64,000 bases of DNA from Symbiodinium sp. CCMP2592 (GCA_905221615.1 CAJNDT010006135.1:1293501-1357500), one strand, 5' to 3'. Shown: positions 22,246 through 33,044, counted from the stretch's first letter. Notes: generated from the sequence alone by a model not told the origin. Program-made: numbers and translations.

Positions 22246-23429
22246 GACACAACCCAAAGAGCCCTAAGGCAAAACCGCGCCGTCGCAGAGTCGCAAGCGC
22301 TGATGGCGGCATTGAAGGACACCGAACCTAAGAGGGTTTAGAGTTTAGGATTTAAAGTCATCCTTACCAGAAGCTGCTTGTTACCTGATGAAACATGGGC
22401 ACATGGTTCCTGGCAGTAGCCCTTAATTAGGGGTCTATCAGTGCCCAAGATCCATTCTAATTCCTCCAGCTGCCAATTTCATCATGACTGCTCTTTTGAG
22501 CAAACACAAGGGTCTCTTCTCTTGCATGTTAAACTCTCATGCTGGGCCTTGTATTTGCCTGTCAAGTTCCCCAGGCTGCATATGCACTTCCATTGCGGCG
22601 TACACGGAAACACGTAACTACTTGTTTCGGATATCCCTATATAAATCCCTACAGACCCGAAAGCCTTACATAGTATGTTCTTGAGGCCCAAAAGCCGTAA
22701 TAAATGAGTCCTTATAGATCCCCAGGGAATGACGCCATAACCAAAAACGGAAACACCAAAACACACCCTGCAGCTTCAGCCGGAGAACTGAGCCGGACGT
22801 GCTGATCTTCGGCTTCGCGAATCAGCTCCTGCACTTGGTGTCGGTTTCAACAGCCTAGGGGTTTGGGATTTTAGGTGAAATGAGGGCTCTATACATGGTA
22901 ACAAAAAAGGAAAGGATCAACTTCTCCCAAATCGATATGTAGTGCAGCATACCCGGTCGGCTGCCAAGAGAAGTGTTCCTCAGGAGCCCAAACCTAAAGA
23001 CTGTCTAGACCCTAACCCCTGATCCCTAAAAGCCGTAACCACTGCCTAGACCTACGAGTAACCTAGGAATGAAACTGCAGCCTAAAAAGGGAAATAAGAG
23101 CCTACTCTAGGTCCTAGCGGCACATACTTTTGTTCGGAAGCTTTGACCAATATTGCTAGTAATTTTTGAGGCCACAACAATTCAGGTTCAGGGCCCTTTA
23201 CTTCGGTAACAGCGCCCTGGCCTAAGCACCTGCGTTCTAGAAAGAAGCTGTCTTTTGTAGGAATTCTTGTGGCTTTTTGGGCAAGTATCTCTTCTATGGC
23301 AACATAAAACCCTTCGGAAGTACAAGCCAAACCGAGTGGCCAATGCCCACAGCCATTCGCGCCGCTTCTGGCAGGCGCTGATGGCTGCGTTGAAAGAGAT
23401 CCTCAGGTGGGGAGTCCTTCTCCCTAGAA
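22246..23429. other. Gene-free stretch with a J remnant
   Basis: A J-like segment lies at about 22650-22720 and a GC-rich ATGGCGGCATTG motif at 22302-22313. No credible gene; frames of 60-94 codons carry no motif. Confidence 0.45.
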
Positions 23430-23589
23430 ATCAAAATAGCCCAAAAGCCTTACATATATACGGTTGATGATATAAATCCTGTATTACCTTAAGGAACTTA
23501 AACTATGGGGATTCTGGTATGTTCCTTATTATGGATAATGCAGGATTTGTATCATCAACCGGATCAAAATAGCCCAAAAGCCTTACATA
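23430..23589. repeat. Family A hairpin inserted in family J, flanked by a 27-bp perfect direct repeat
   Basis: The 27 bp starting ATCAAAATAGCCCAAAAGCC occur at 23430-23456 and 23563-23589. Between them is a full A hairpin (23461-23562) with perfect outer ends CGGTTGATGATA / TATCATCAACCG (TGTATCATC on the right). Confidence 0.85.
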
Positions 23590-23817
23590 GTAGGGTCTTT
23601 GAGCCTAAAACCCTTATTACATGAGTCCTTAGATCCCTAGGGTACCCGAAAGGGTCCCATGCAGCTATAAACTACAGACTTTGGCCTCAAAGGCGTTCCT
23701 ATGTATAAGGTACTGTGGGTTCGAATATACTGTACCAATATCGGTACATGGACCCTTCTAGGATATGAGATTGATATCGAGCCGAATCTGCTACCTACGG
23801 ATCTTCAGACAGCTATC

Positions 23818-23823
23818 TATATA

Positions 23824-23870
<47 letters not shown>

Positions 23871-23871
23871 G
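23818..23871. repeat. (AT)n microsatellite
   Basis: Two AT runs broken by one ACAT. Confidence 0.95.
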
Positions 23872-24458
23872 GGTTGTTCAGAAGGATTGGCTGGCTTTAC
23901 GTAGCCCCGTGATGGGAAAAAACCCTCCCCACATTTAATGTGACGTGAAAGCTCAAGGACCACAAACAAAGGGCGGTTACTAGTCAGAAGGCCAGTATAG
24001 GAGCAAAAAGATTAGAATGTGGTTCTGGGGCCCGTTATACTAAACTTGTAATCAAAAACCCACGAAAATATTGATAAATATGTAAAGTTTAGGCCCCTAC
24101 GCCGGCCCTACGCTAGTTTCCTTGCGACCGGGAATTGACAAGGATAAGAGTCCAACCTGTTTGTGAACCCACCTGATGACTGAATCGAAAATGCTGCTTG
24201 TTCCGCCTATATAAAAATATAAACGACAGAGGATTCCCTCCACTCACCTCAACCGGCAGAGGAGATTCCTAAAATAGAACCCATACCAGAAGAAATGCCA
24301 AAACTCGTACATTCCTGATTGAGGGGTAGTGGGCGGACACAGCCGTGACCAGGTCTCCTTGCATTAGGCTTTCGGTTGTATTATCAGGGATCAGGGGACG
24401 TGCAGATGCCAGACTCTGCGTAGCTAGTACTCTTACGAACCAGCCAAAATTGAACCTT
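23872..24458. other. Gene-free unique sequence
   Basis: No hairpins and no frame longer than 70 codons with protein character. Confidence 0.4.
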
Positions 24459-24561
24459 ACCCTGAGGCTCCTGGACCCTCGTAGTGAGATCCCAAACCTT
24501 AGTCCCCAAAGCCGGAACCCTCCCCCAGAAAGCCCATGACCCCTTTCGGAGCCTTAGGGCA
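24459..24561. repeat. Family G fold-back element
   Basis: CCCTGAGGCTCCTGGACCCT and inverted CGGAGCCTTAGGG; the interior has AGAAAGCCCATGACCCCTTT. Confidence 0.7.
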
Positions 24562-25060
24562 AACCCTAAACCCCCTACAGGGTACTCTCAGTTCTGCTAC
24601 CGAAGAGTATATCAGCATAGCGTGTAGGACCTCGAATCCAGAACATTTTCGAAACCTCCAAAATCCTCGTGAAACACCTCTCAGCCCTTGCAACCTTTTC
24701 TGAAGACCCAGACCCCGCCAAACCCTGAACCCTGAAAGCCTAAACTAAAATCCTAAACCCTAGATCCTAAAGCCTAAGCTAAAATCCTAAACCCTGAACC
24801 CTGAAAGCCTAAACTAAAATCCTAAAACCTAGATCCTAAAGCCTACGCCCTGAACCCCCTCCATCCTTGAAGCCGAAAGGCGTGTCTGGCTGCAGCTCGC
24901 GAGCTCGAAGCCAGGGAAGCCTCTGATATCGAGATTTGAGCAGGGAACACACAAGGGACCCTGAGGCTCCTAAAGGGGTCTCGGGCTTTCTGGGGGAGGG
25001 TTTCGGCTTTGGGGGCTAGGGTTTGGGATCTCACTACCAAGGTCCAGGAGCATTAGGGGA
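24562..25060. repeat. Diverged CCCTAAA-like tract plus a second family G element
   Basis: 24720-24850 is a short tandem block of AAACCCTGAACCCTGAAAGC-type units. 24961-25056 is a G copy in the opposite orientation (GAGGCTCCTAAAGGGGTCTC ... GGTCCAGGAGCATTAGGG). Confidence 0.6.
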
Positions 25061-25665
25061 CTGTATACTGTTTATAGGAGTTTAGGGTTTAGGGATGTTT
25101 AGGGTTTAGAGTTTCGAGTTTAGGGTTTCAGGGTTTAGAGCTAACCCCAAGGGTCCAAGTACCTAATAATCATATACTTTCCCAAATCCTAACCTACGTA
25201 ACTACTATAAAACCGAGTACCTGATTATTGGGAAGGGTTTGGGCTTTGGGGGCTAAGGTTTGGGATCTCACTACGAGGGTCCAGGAGCATTAGGGAAGGG
25301 CCTCAATAATTAGAATAAAGCCTTCAGGGTCTAGAGTTTAGGACTTAGGGCTCTAGACGAAAGTTCAGTAAGGGCTAGTACAGTACTAGGCCTTAATAGT
25401 TAGGCTTTCCCTCAACACCAAATAACCTACCTTTTTAAGCACTTATCTAAGGAAATCATAATGGGAACCCTAAAAAAGCTAGGTTCTTTTCGGTCCAGGT
25501 CAGGGTTTAGAGTTTAGGATGTAGGTACAGAGTAGGGTTCAGCAAGGGCTAATACAAAGGCCTTAACAATTAGGCCTTCAGGGTTCAGAGTTTAGGATGA
25601 AGGTCCTATAGAGTAAGTTTCATTAAGGGCTAGTACAAGGGCTTTTGGGTTTAGGGTTTAGGATA
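25061..25665. repeat. Family M and G remnants with TTTAGGG variants
   Basis: M copy at 25146-25232 (AAGGGTCCAAGTACCTAATA ... CGAGTACCTGATTATTGGG), a partial G copy at 25230-25300 and several GTTTAGGG variants. No gene. Confidence 0.5.
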
Positions 25666-25797
25666 CTGTTGATGATGATGATGATGATGATGATATATAT
25701 ATATATATATCCTGCATGACCCATAGTTAATATGAAATATACCATAATCCCCATATATTCCTTATCATGGGCAATGCAGGATTTATATCATGAACCG
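25666..25797. repeat. Family A element with (GAT)n and (AT)n expansion in its left arm
   Basis: Starts CTGTTGATGATGATGAT after a TA and ends ATCATGAACCG before a TA. The GATGATATAA of the usual arm is expanded to (GAT)8 followed by (AT)10-type sequence (25671-25710). Confidence 0.85.
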
Positions 25798-25926
25798 TAG
25801 TACAGGGGCCTTTGGGTTTAGGGTTTAGGGTTTAGGATACGACTTGCCAGCCTCCGCCATTGCTGCCGACTGAATGCCCGACTTCCGCTCCTCGCATACT
25901 CCCAAAGCGTCCTAAGTACCTGCATA

Positions 25927-26023
25927 CGGTTGATGATATAAATCTTGCATTACCTTGAGGACCCTAAACTATGGGAGTTATCGTATGTTCCTTATCATGG
26001 GTAATGCAGGATGGATTTATCCG
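25927..26023. repeat. Family A fold-back element
   Basis: CGGTTGATGATATAAATCTT with TA before; right end truncated to GGATTTATCCG followed by TA. Confidence 0.8.
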
Positions 26024-26040
26024 TAGAGATCAAAATCCCT

Positions 26041-26139
26041 AAGGCTCCATGTACCCATATAGTATATGCTTAAGCCTGAAAGCCTATATAGGGACCCCTT
26101 TAAGGCCTAAGTAGCCACTATAAAGGTACATGGAGCCTT
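26041..26139. repeat. Family C fold-back element
   Basis: AAGGCTCCATGTACCCATAT pairs with inverted ATAAAGGTACATGGAGCCTT. Confidence 0.8.
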
Positions 26140-27315
26140 TGGGTATGTGGGGATGCTTTCCCATAACAAAATAGTACTCCCCACCATAGAAACCGAACCT
26201 TGCACTGCATGTAGGTACTCAGTGCGCTTTGGGCCATTGCTGTTCGACTTGGCCAGCGCACGGAGCGGGGCGGCAAGCAACTTCGAAGTAGACACCACCG
26301 TCGTCGCGACTTCTGTCACCCGGAACTTTGAGGACTAAATCACCCGAAAATTAGGGCCCTATACCCTTGTAGTATGAATCCCTAGCCGGTACATGAGCCG
26401 CAACCGGAACCTTTGTGAGGTTCATGTCGTCTTTAAAGGAGCAAAGCTTCCGTGGCGACGAGCAATGAAAGTGTCTATGAGTTTCTGCTCCACTATGCGG
26501 TTAGGGTAGCGGTTACCATAAGGTTTAGAGTCGGCGGCCTAGGTCGATTACCAATGGCTTGAACCTCTACTATACTTATGACCTGGAACCCTGAGAAACA
26601 GTCGCACCAAGCAGTCGGACCCTTTTACAAGGGTGCACTTGAGGTAAAGGCTTTCAATACGGGTTTTCGGCTGCGCATGGGGATCCAATATCCTATCATC
26701 TTAGTTGGTTACACCCACTAGCTATAACTACCCTGAGGCTCCCAAAGGGGTCATGGGCCTTCTGGGGGAGGGTTCGGGCTTAGGCGGGGTAAGGTTTGGG
26801 ATCTCACTACGAGGGTCCAGGAGCCTTAGGGTGGAGCCCTAAACCCCAATCCCTAAACCCTAATCCCCAAACCCTGAACTCGAATCCCCCATCACCGCTT
26901 AGCCCTTAATCCCTAATCCAAGAACCCTCTTGTTGAGGGTTCTGGAACCTGCAGCTGGCCTGTTAACTCCAAACTGGGGATTGAAGCAAGCGTGTACAAG
27001 GCTACTGACTGACTTACTACCCCAATAAGCCACAGAAGCAAACGATTAAACTTTCCGATTCCTACTAAACTATAAGAACCCAAAAAGTATAAAGGTTTGG
27101 TAACATGGGTCTAAGTTGAGGTTAAAGATACGGAGTTCTGCAGCCCTGATGTTGAGGAACGGCGGTTTACGGAAGCTTAGGGTTGTTGGTTTATCTTGGC
27201 TTAGGGGAGCTAGGGTTTAAGGTTTGTAGGGTTCACGGTCTATAGACTATAGAACGTTTGAGGTTTTTAGTGTTTAAAGCTTCAGGCTCATATAGTACAG
27301 AGTGTAGGGTTACCC
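26140..27315. repeat. Gene-free stretch with one family G element
   Basis: G copy at 26734-26833 (CCCTGAGGCTCCCAAAGGGG ... GGTCCAGGAGCCTTAGGG), then AAACCCTAATCCC tracts. No credible gene. Confidence 0.55.
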
Positions 27316-27415
27316 TAAGGCTCCAAAGAGGGTCTTGGGCATCCAGGGGGGGGGTTTCCGGCTTTGGGGGCTAGGCTCCAAGATCTCACTACAAGGGTCC
27401 AGGAGCCTTAAGGTA
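27316..27415. repeat. Family G fold-back element
   Basis: CCTAAGGCTCCAAAGAGGGT ... ACAAGGGTCCAGGAGCCTTA. Confidence 0.7.
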
Positions 27416-27511
27416 TGGTCTACACCGACTGTCCAGGCTTAAGCTTGAGAAAACGTAAGTAATTGCCGCACGGCCACAACAACGGCATCGATCATGCAGG
27501 CATGTACCCAA

Positions 27512-27620
27512 CGGCTCCATGTACCCGTATAGTATATACTTAGGCCTGAAAGTACCTGTAATAGGGACCCCTTTATTAATAAAGGCCTACGTAGCTACTA
27601 TAAAGGTACATGGAGGCTTT
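27512..27620. repeat. Family C fold-back element
   Basis: CGGCTCCATGTACCCGTATA and inverted TATAAAGGTACATGGAGGC; the centre has a TTATTAATAA insertion beside GGGACCCC. Confidence 0.75.
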
Positions 27621-27705
27621 GGGTGTAGACATGTCTGCTGCCAGTGTGTCTCAACGCGGAGCGGCTGCACGTCCAGCAGCAGAACGCTTCTCTTCCCCAA
27701 GTGTA

Positions 27706-27820
27706 CCCAGACCTTCCAAAACCCAAACCCCTGAATTAAGGAATATGCGCTAAACCATATTAGGGATCCCTAATACGATTTAAGGTACATTCCTTAATTA
27801 ACGGATTTTGGAACTTCTGC
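27706..27820. repeat. Family B fold-back element
   Basis: CCCAGACCTTCCAAAACC and inverted GGATTTTGGAACTTCTG; centre CATATTAGGGATCCCTAATA. Confidence 0.75.
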
Positions 27821-27918
27821 GTCATCTGGTGTATGGGGCCTTGCTCCGTGGTCATATTTGGTGTGCAGGGCCTTTCTTTCACGGTTTGTGTTAGGTGCGA
27901 GTTCTTAAACCTCCCATA

Positions 27919-28019
27919 CTGTTGATGGACAAAATCCTGCATGACCCTAAGGACTCTAAACTACGGGAACTATGATATACTCCTTATACTGGGTAATGCA
28001 AGATTTTGTCCATTAGCCG
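27919..28019. repeat. Family A variant fold-back element
   Basis: CTGTTGATGGACAAAATCCT pairs with inverted AGATTTTGTCCATTAGCCG. TA lies on both sides. Confidence 0.8.
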
Positions 28020-28112
28020 TATGGGTGGGTGTCAAAATTATGATCCCTTTTGGGGTCCCTATGATAATACGGCACCTATTCTTTAGGGTGCCAGAAACTA
28101 CCAATATGATTC
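28020..28112. repeat. Family D element, degenerate right arm
   Basis: TGGGTGGGTGTCAAAATTAT starts directly after the neighbouring A element; the right arm is reduced to CCAGAAACTACCAATATGAT. Confidence 0.6.
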
Positions 28113-29458
28113 CGAGCACCCTAGGGCTCTAGAGTAAATCGTCAAACGACCCTACAGCAGAACAGCATGGAAAACCATCAGCCGTTTTCATCCGTTGTGT
28201 TCCGAAAAAAACATCGGATCTATATTGCCACGAAATTCAGCGAATGTGCTAAGGGACAACCAGACGTAATCCCGCCCTGAACACTACACCTGAAATCCAT
28301 TTGGCATGGCTCAGCGCTTCAATGGCCACAGGCCGCTAGATCCCCAGGTACGGCCCTAAACCAAACCCTAAACCCAAGGCACCAAACCCTAAACTGCAAG
28401 AACCCAGCCGAGCAGCAGCACCAAAGCAACCTCCCAAACGGCGGCTTTCTCCTCAGTTGCCGTTTGATAAGCCTACATCGGATCCGTGCAGAAGACAGGA
28501 CGTTGCGGCTTAAAGTTAAGGGTTTAGGACTTTGCAGTTTAAGGCTAATAGCGTTAAGGGCTTAATTATAGGATTCTGTGGAGCTGGGGGCCTTCGACCT
28601 AAAGAGTAGATGCACCAGCCACCAGCCAACAAAAAAAAACATACATTAGGGTTTAGGGTTTAGGGTTAAGGGCACACGCTACCAATTCAGGTACGAAGTG
28701 TCGCAGCTGCTGATGGCGGCATTGTAGGCAATGACATCTGCCTGCACGCGACCTGGGACAACAGTCCTCATGTGATCCCAGACGTTCCGTTATATTTTGA
28801 ACTGTGGTAGGACCTGTGATATGACCAAGCTAAGACCCTTTATTAATATTGGAAGGTTTTGGATGGAGCCCTGGATACATAAAACCGTAGGCTTTTGGGC
28901 TGCAGGTAGGACCCGAAGACCGAGATATAGAAGCCTGAGTACTCAAAACGTCCTAAGGACCTACATTGTCGGAGACTTTCCCAAGTACCGACAATAGAAG
29001 CCCTGCTTTCTGCCATTTAGATACGTACTACCCTTTGGGAGATCCATACAATACTTCATACTGTTCAGGCCACTGTACCGCCCCCCCCTATCATCCTCCT
29101 TAAAACCCCCTATCATCCTCCTTATAGTTAACCCTGCAGAGCCTGGTTTAAGAACCCTTTGCAGGCACCCTATTCTACTCGGAGGATCGGGGGATTTATT
29201 AAGTGGCTATATACTTTTATAGAGTTACCTGGACCCTAAGGAACCTACCTGTTTGAGGCCCCCTAATATGACTTTTTTTATTTAAGTCCCGGGTAGTTTA
29301 TTTGGGGTTAAGGTATAAGTACGATAACCCCAATTAGGATCCCGGCTGTTCCGCTGCTGCAGGATTCGCGTCCGAGCGGCTCCGCTCCATTCCCAGGAGC
29401 AGCGCAAGCGCCTTCTCCCAGTGACCCACCTTCCTTGGAGAGCTTAGGATTAACCCCA
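28113..29458. other. Gene-free stretch
   Basis: TTTAGGG tract at 28648-28669, a GC-rich ATGGCGGCATTG motif at 28712-28723 and a 19-bp tandem duplication CCCCCTATCATCCTCCTTA at 29084-29102 and 29106-29124. No gene. Confidence 0.5.
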
Positions 29459-29561
29459 AGGCTCCATGTACCTTTATAGTAGCTACTTAAGCCTTACAGG
29501 AGTCCCTGTATAGCTACTTTCCGGCCTAAGTATATACTATATGGGCACATGGAGCCTTAGG
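29459..29561. repeat. Family C fold-back element
   Basis: AGGCTCCATGTACCTTTATA and inverted TATGGGCACATGGAGCCT. Confidence 0.8.
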
Positions 29562-29944
29562 AAAAATTAGGGTGTGCGGCTTAGTTAGGGTTTTGGGGAC
29601 TACTCTTTGCTAAAGATAGATGGATAAATAGACCGTCTATAAGACTCTGGCACGACGGTTCAGCAGAACAAAGAAGCCTTCTGCAGTATAGTGTGTGACG
29701 CCACAGACCATGCAGTCCAAACAGTTCGCGCCGAAACACCTCTGAACACAAATCCTAAACCGCTGACTCTGTCCCGAAGGCAAACAACAACAGCACAGCC
29801 TAAAACCCCCTACCCCTTCCAAACCAACAGAAACACCTAGAACCCAAATCGTACACACCGAACCCTAATAGGCCCTGAACCCTAAATCCCAGATCCTAAA
29901 TCCCAAGCCCTTAGCCCTACACCCTAACTTCCAAGCCCTGAGCC

Positions 29945-30050
29945 AAAGACTCCGTGCACCATAATAGTAGCTACTTAGGGCTTGAAGGGGTCCCTATTTA
30001 GGTACTTCAAGGCCTAAGTACAGACTATATGGGCACATGGAGCCTTAAGG
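29945..30050. repeat. Family C fold-back element
   Basis: AAAGACTCCGTGCACCATAA and inverted TATGGGCACATGGAGCCTT; one arm has drifted. Confidence 0.7.
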
Positions 30051-30344
30051 TAAGCTTACCCCCTAACCCTAACCCCTAAAACCCTAACTTCCAAGCCCTA
30101 AAGAGCAGTGGAGCGTCTCGCAGGCAGAGATGGCCGCACTGCACGAGATCCTGGGTTCAGGGTTTCAGGCTTAAGTTACCATAATGAGGATAAGGGTTCC
30201 CTTTAAGGGTTTAGGGTTTAAGCTGCCATAACAGGGATCTACCAGGCTCCTTTAAGAGATCCTCACGAGACTGGACCCCTGCACAACTTGAAGCAGGTGT
30301 ACATACGTTCTGTGTATATACCTCTATGCATGTGTTCTGTGTAT

Positions 30345-30352
30345 ATGATATA

Positions 30353-30385
<33 letters not shown>

Positions 30386-30418
30386 GGAGAGACAGAGAGA
30401 GTGAGTTCTGTGTGTATA

Positions 30419-30452
<34 letters not shown>

Positions 30453-30600
30453 CCTAGACCCCGGATTTGGTTATATTACGCCCGGTTTTTTTTTACGCAC
30501 ATTTACGCTTGAGGTTCCGGGATTACGAAATTTATGGTTGCAGGGCTTTTTTACGGGTTTCCATGTTAGGGCTTTTTTACGGGTTTCCATGTTTCATCCT
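30345..30600. repeat. (AT)n / TATATG microsatellite and TTTTTTACGGGTTTCC duplication
   Basis: AT and TATATG runs fill 30345-30450. At 30541-30594 a 27-bp unit containing CTTTTTTACGGGTTTCCATG occurs twice in tandem. Confidence 0.85.
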
Positions 30601-30934
30601 TATGGCTATATAGATGCTGGGTTTTTGTTGGACGATGTGAACCTTCAAGCTCGTAGCCTCAGCACTAACATGAACCCATGCAGAAGCAAGAAACTCCAGT
30701 GGCCTGCCTCCCAGAGCCCCAAGAAACCCTATATAACCCTGCCAAAAGCTTGCCCGGACCTTGAAAACCCTGCCGAAAGTAAAGCCATGCCCAATTAATC
30801 CGCCCCACAGCCTTCTGAAGCCTCCTTTCATGCACTGTCGGCTGCTGCGGCTGCACTCTGATGAAGGACGGCTGGGATTCCAGAGGGTCTCTTCGGTATA
30901 GATATCGATTCGGGGGCAATTAATACACAAGCTA

Positions 30935-32113
30935 TTAGACCAAGCCGAACTTCACAGCCAAAGCCGCCTGATAGCGGCGGAGCACTCTGCTATGTGGTAA
31001 TCTCGCAGAAACTCTGCGAGATAATCTAGCTATCTGGCCAACCATATCCTCGCACTGGGGCGTGGAATTCACGATTGGGTTCAGCACACAGGAAAGGTTT
31101 TCCTGAGCACAAGCATTCATCAGGTCGACCAGGCAATGGTGAAAGAAGTGCAGCTTCGGAATCAGGTTGTACAGCAACAGATTGTGCTGCATCGACCACT
31201 CAACTAGCTTAGAGTAAGCCTGAAGGAAGGTGAAGCCGGAGTCTGCCGCCAGTTGCGCATCCTTTTTCGGCATAAAAGCTTCAGCCGAATAGAGAGTCCT
31301 CATGCATTGTCCCGCTGCTCGGGCCCCCACATCGATGTAGCGCCAGGGCTTTTCCATTGCATTTACAGTGTCCATAATATCCATAGCCCAAGGAAGGAAT
31401 TTCATGAGCACCACACTGTCCTCCCCTTTGTTCCAAGATCCAGTTGCAAATATCGTTTTGGTTTTGGCTCCGATATTCTCCAGGGTCAGTTTTCCGCAAT
31501 GCAAGCGCTGCCGTGTCTCCTTCAAATAGACTTGAAGGTGAGCATTCAAAGATAGGATGCGGTCGTCATTATTCGTTCCTTCGAAATATGGAAGGAGCAA
31601 AACCAAGGATGATGCAGCAAACTCTTTGTACGCTCCAAGGTTCAGCGTGTGAAACAAATCAACCTTCAGGAAGCTTGGCGCATCGGGCATGTGCGGGATG
31701 GACCGCAGAATCGTGGGAGGCACGGGCCACGGCGCCGGGTTATTTTCAGCAGCTGTGGTTAACCAAGCTGGATTCCTGCTGAAATCCTCGAAACCACAAG
31801 TGGAGGTTCCAGCCATGCACCAACAGCACAGCCCTAGCAGGGGCTTTGACGTAGCCTTTTGCACTTGTTTTTGCACCCGGGCAAAGTTTCGAACCAGGGA
31901 GCATGCCTTGGCCTGAAAGACTAGGTCGCCTTTCAAGCCTTGCACCAAGAACTTCCACGTTTTGCCTGCATGCACGTAGCCATCCTCATAAAGGGACCCA
32001 AACCAATCTGAGACAAAACCAAGTAGTTCCAGAAGGCAAGACGGGTCCTGCAGGGAGTGCAACTTAGACAGCATCGGGGCCTTCAGGGCTTTTTGGGATA
32101 AGCCGCCACCAAC
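30935..32113 (-). pseudogene. C-terminal exon of a DDE-transposase-like dinoflagellate protein
   Basis: The open frame runs from a good acceptor (TTTTCAG before 32113) to a stop at 30935; the first ATG is at 32074. Counted from that ATG it has a Cys cluster (CCWCMAGTSTC, 83-93), KVDLFHTLNLG (D139), PKLHFFHHCL (306-315) and CEDMVGQIARLSRRVS (E342). From memory this matches a family repeated many times in Symbiodiniaceae protein sets, without a named function. I infer an RNase H-fold DDE enzyme: an acidic residue in HGDGG (upstream exon), the second in KxDxFH and the third in EDMVG. This exon itself is intact, but the exon before it contains an in-frame stop, so the whole gene is probably a broken copy. 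The DDE assignment is a hypothesis; being part of this family is more certain. Confidence 0.6.
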
Positions 32114-32329
32114 CTGAAAACCCCAAACCCTCCCTCTAAACCCGGCTAACCTCCCACGAACCCTAAAATCGCCAGGAATCCACTGCGCTCGACGGCCTCG
32201 AATTTTCTACGAGGCCCAGGATACATCGATTGGTTTGTGGGGTTTTCGGGTCTAGTGGGTCTTAAGATTTGATTGGGATTTTGAAGGTAGGTTCGGGAGG
32301 CTTTCGGGTAATTTGCTCCGGAATCGAAG

Positions 32330-33044
32330 TGGGTCCTCACTGTAGTACCGCTTGTGAAGCACGCTCAGGAGAAACCGAGTAGTCAAGGAGTGGCCCTTGA
32401 GGTTCACACCAGCTGCAGTAACGTCTGTCTCCGCTGATAATTTGCGCTTCTTGGATTGCTGCGATAAGTTGGTTCCTCCACCTATGCAAGATTGAAATTG
32501 TAGAAGCATGAGCTCGCTTTTCCGGTACGTTCGCCCGCCGTCTCCGTGAAGGTTTAACGGGACGAGGCTGCTAGGGTCGACACGTCCACTCGCGATGTCA
32601 GTAGCCACAGGATGAGTGGGGAACTGCACCACAAAGTGTGACCAGAAGTCGCGAAGTACAACATCACCTTTTTGCGAACAAAGACGGGCCACAAATCTAA
32701 AAGCTTTGGAAAGCTCGATCTACCCAAACTCAGGATATTGACTGTATTCGGCTAGGTTGCTGTGCTCAAGTGGCGTTCCGATGATTGCCTCGAAATGCCC
32801 TCGTTCTGCAAGGCTAGCAATCAGGTCACGGGGCCTGAAGCATGGGTGATCCTCTAAGCCGTCGCCTAGATTCACATAGCTCCACGGGACATCCACAAGC
32901 AATCCGTTCTTTAGGAGTGTGCTATAAACCACGTCTTCTTCATGCTTTGGGGTAGCCCGAGCGATTCCGCTCACTGTGTGGCATAGAAGATCACCATCCT
33001 TCTCGGAGGCAGAAGCTCGACCCACGATGTCGTTGGCCGGGACC
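32330..33044 (-). pseudogene. Middle exon of the same gene, broken by an in-frame TAG
   Basis: A single frame runs from an acceptor-like CTTCCTAG (just above 33044) through DGDLLCHTVSGIA, LVDVPWSYVNLGDG and RPRDLIASLAERGHFEAI, then TAG at 32720-32722, then IELSKAFRFVARLC, LVPLNLHGDGGRTYRKSEL and KGHSLTTRFLLSVLHKRYYS. The stop interrupts a continuous, family-like sequence, so it looks like a mutation rather than an exon end. The Asp of HGDGGRTYRK (codon near 32540) is the candidate first acidic residue of a DDE triad. A GA donor after AGT (S of KRYYS) would join in frame to the exon at 32113; this splice is a guess. Further upstream coding-like pieces lie at about 33100-33545. Confidence 0.55.
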
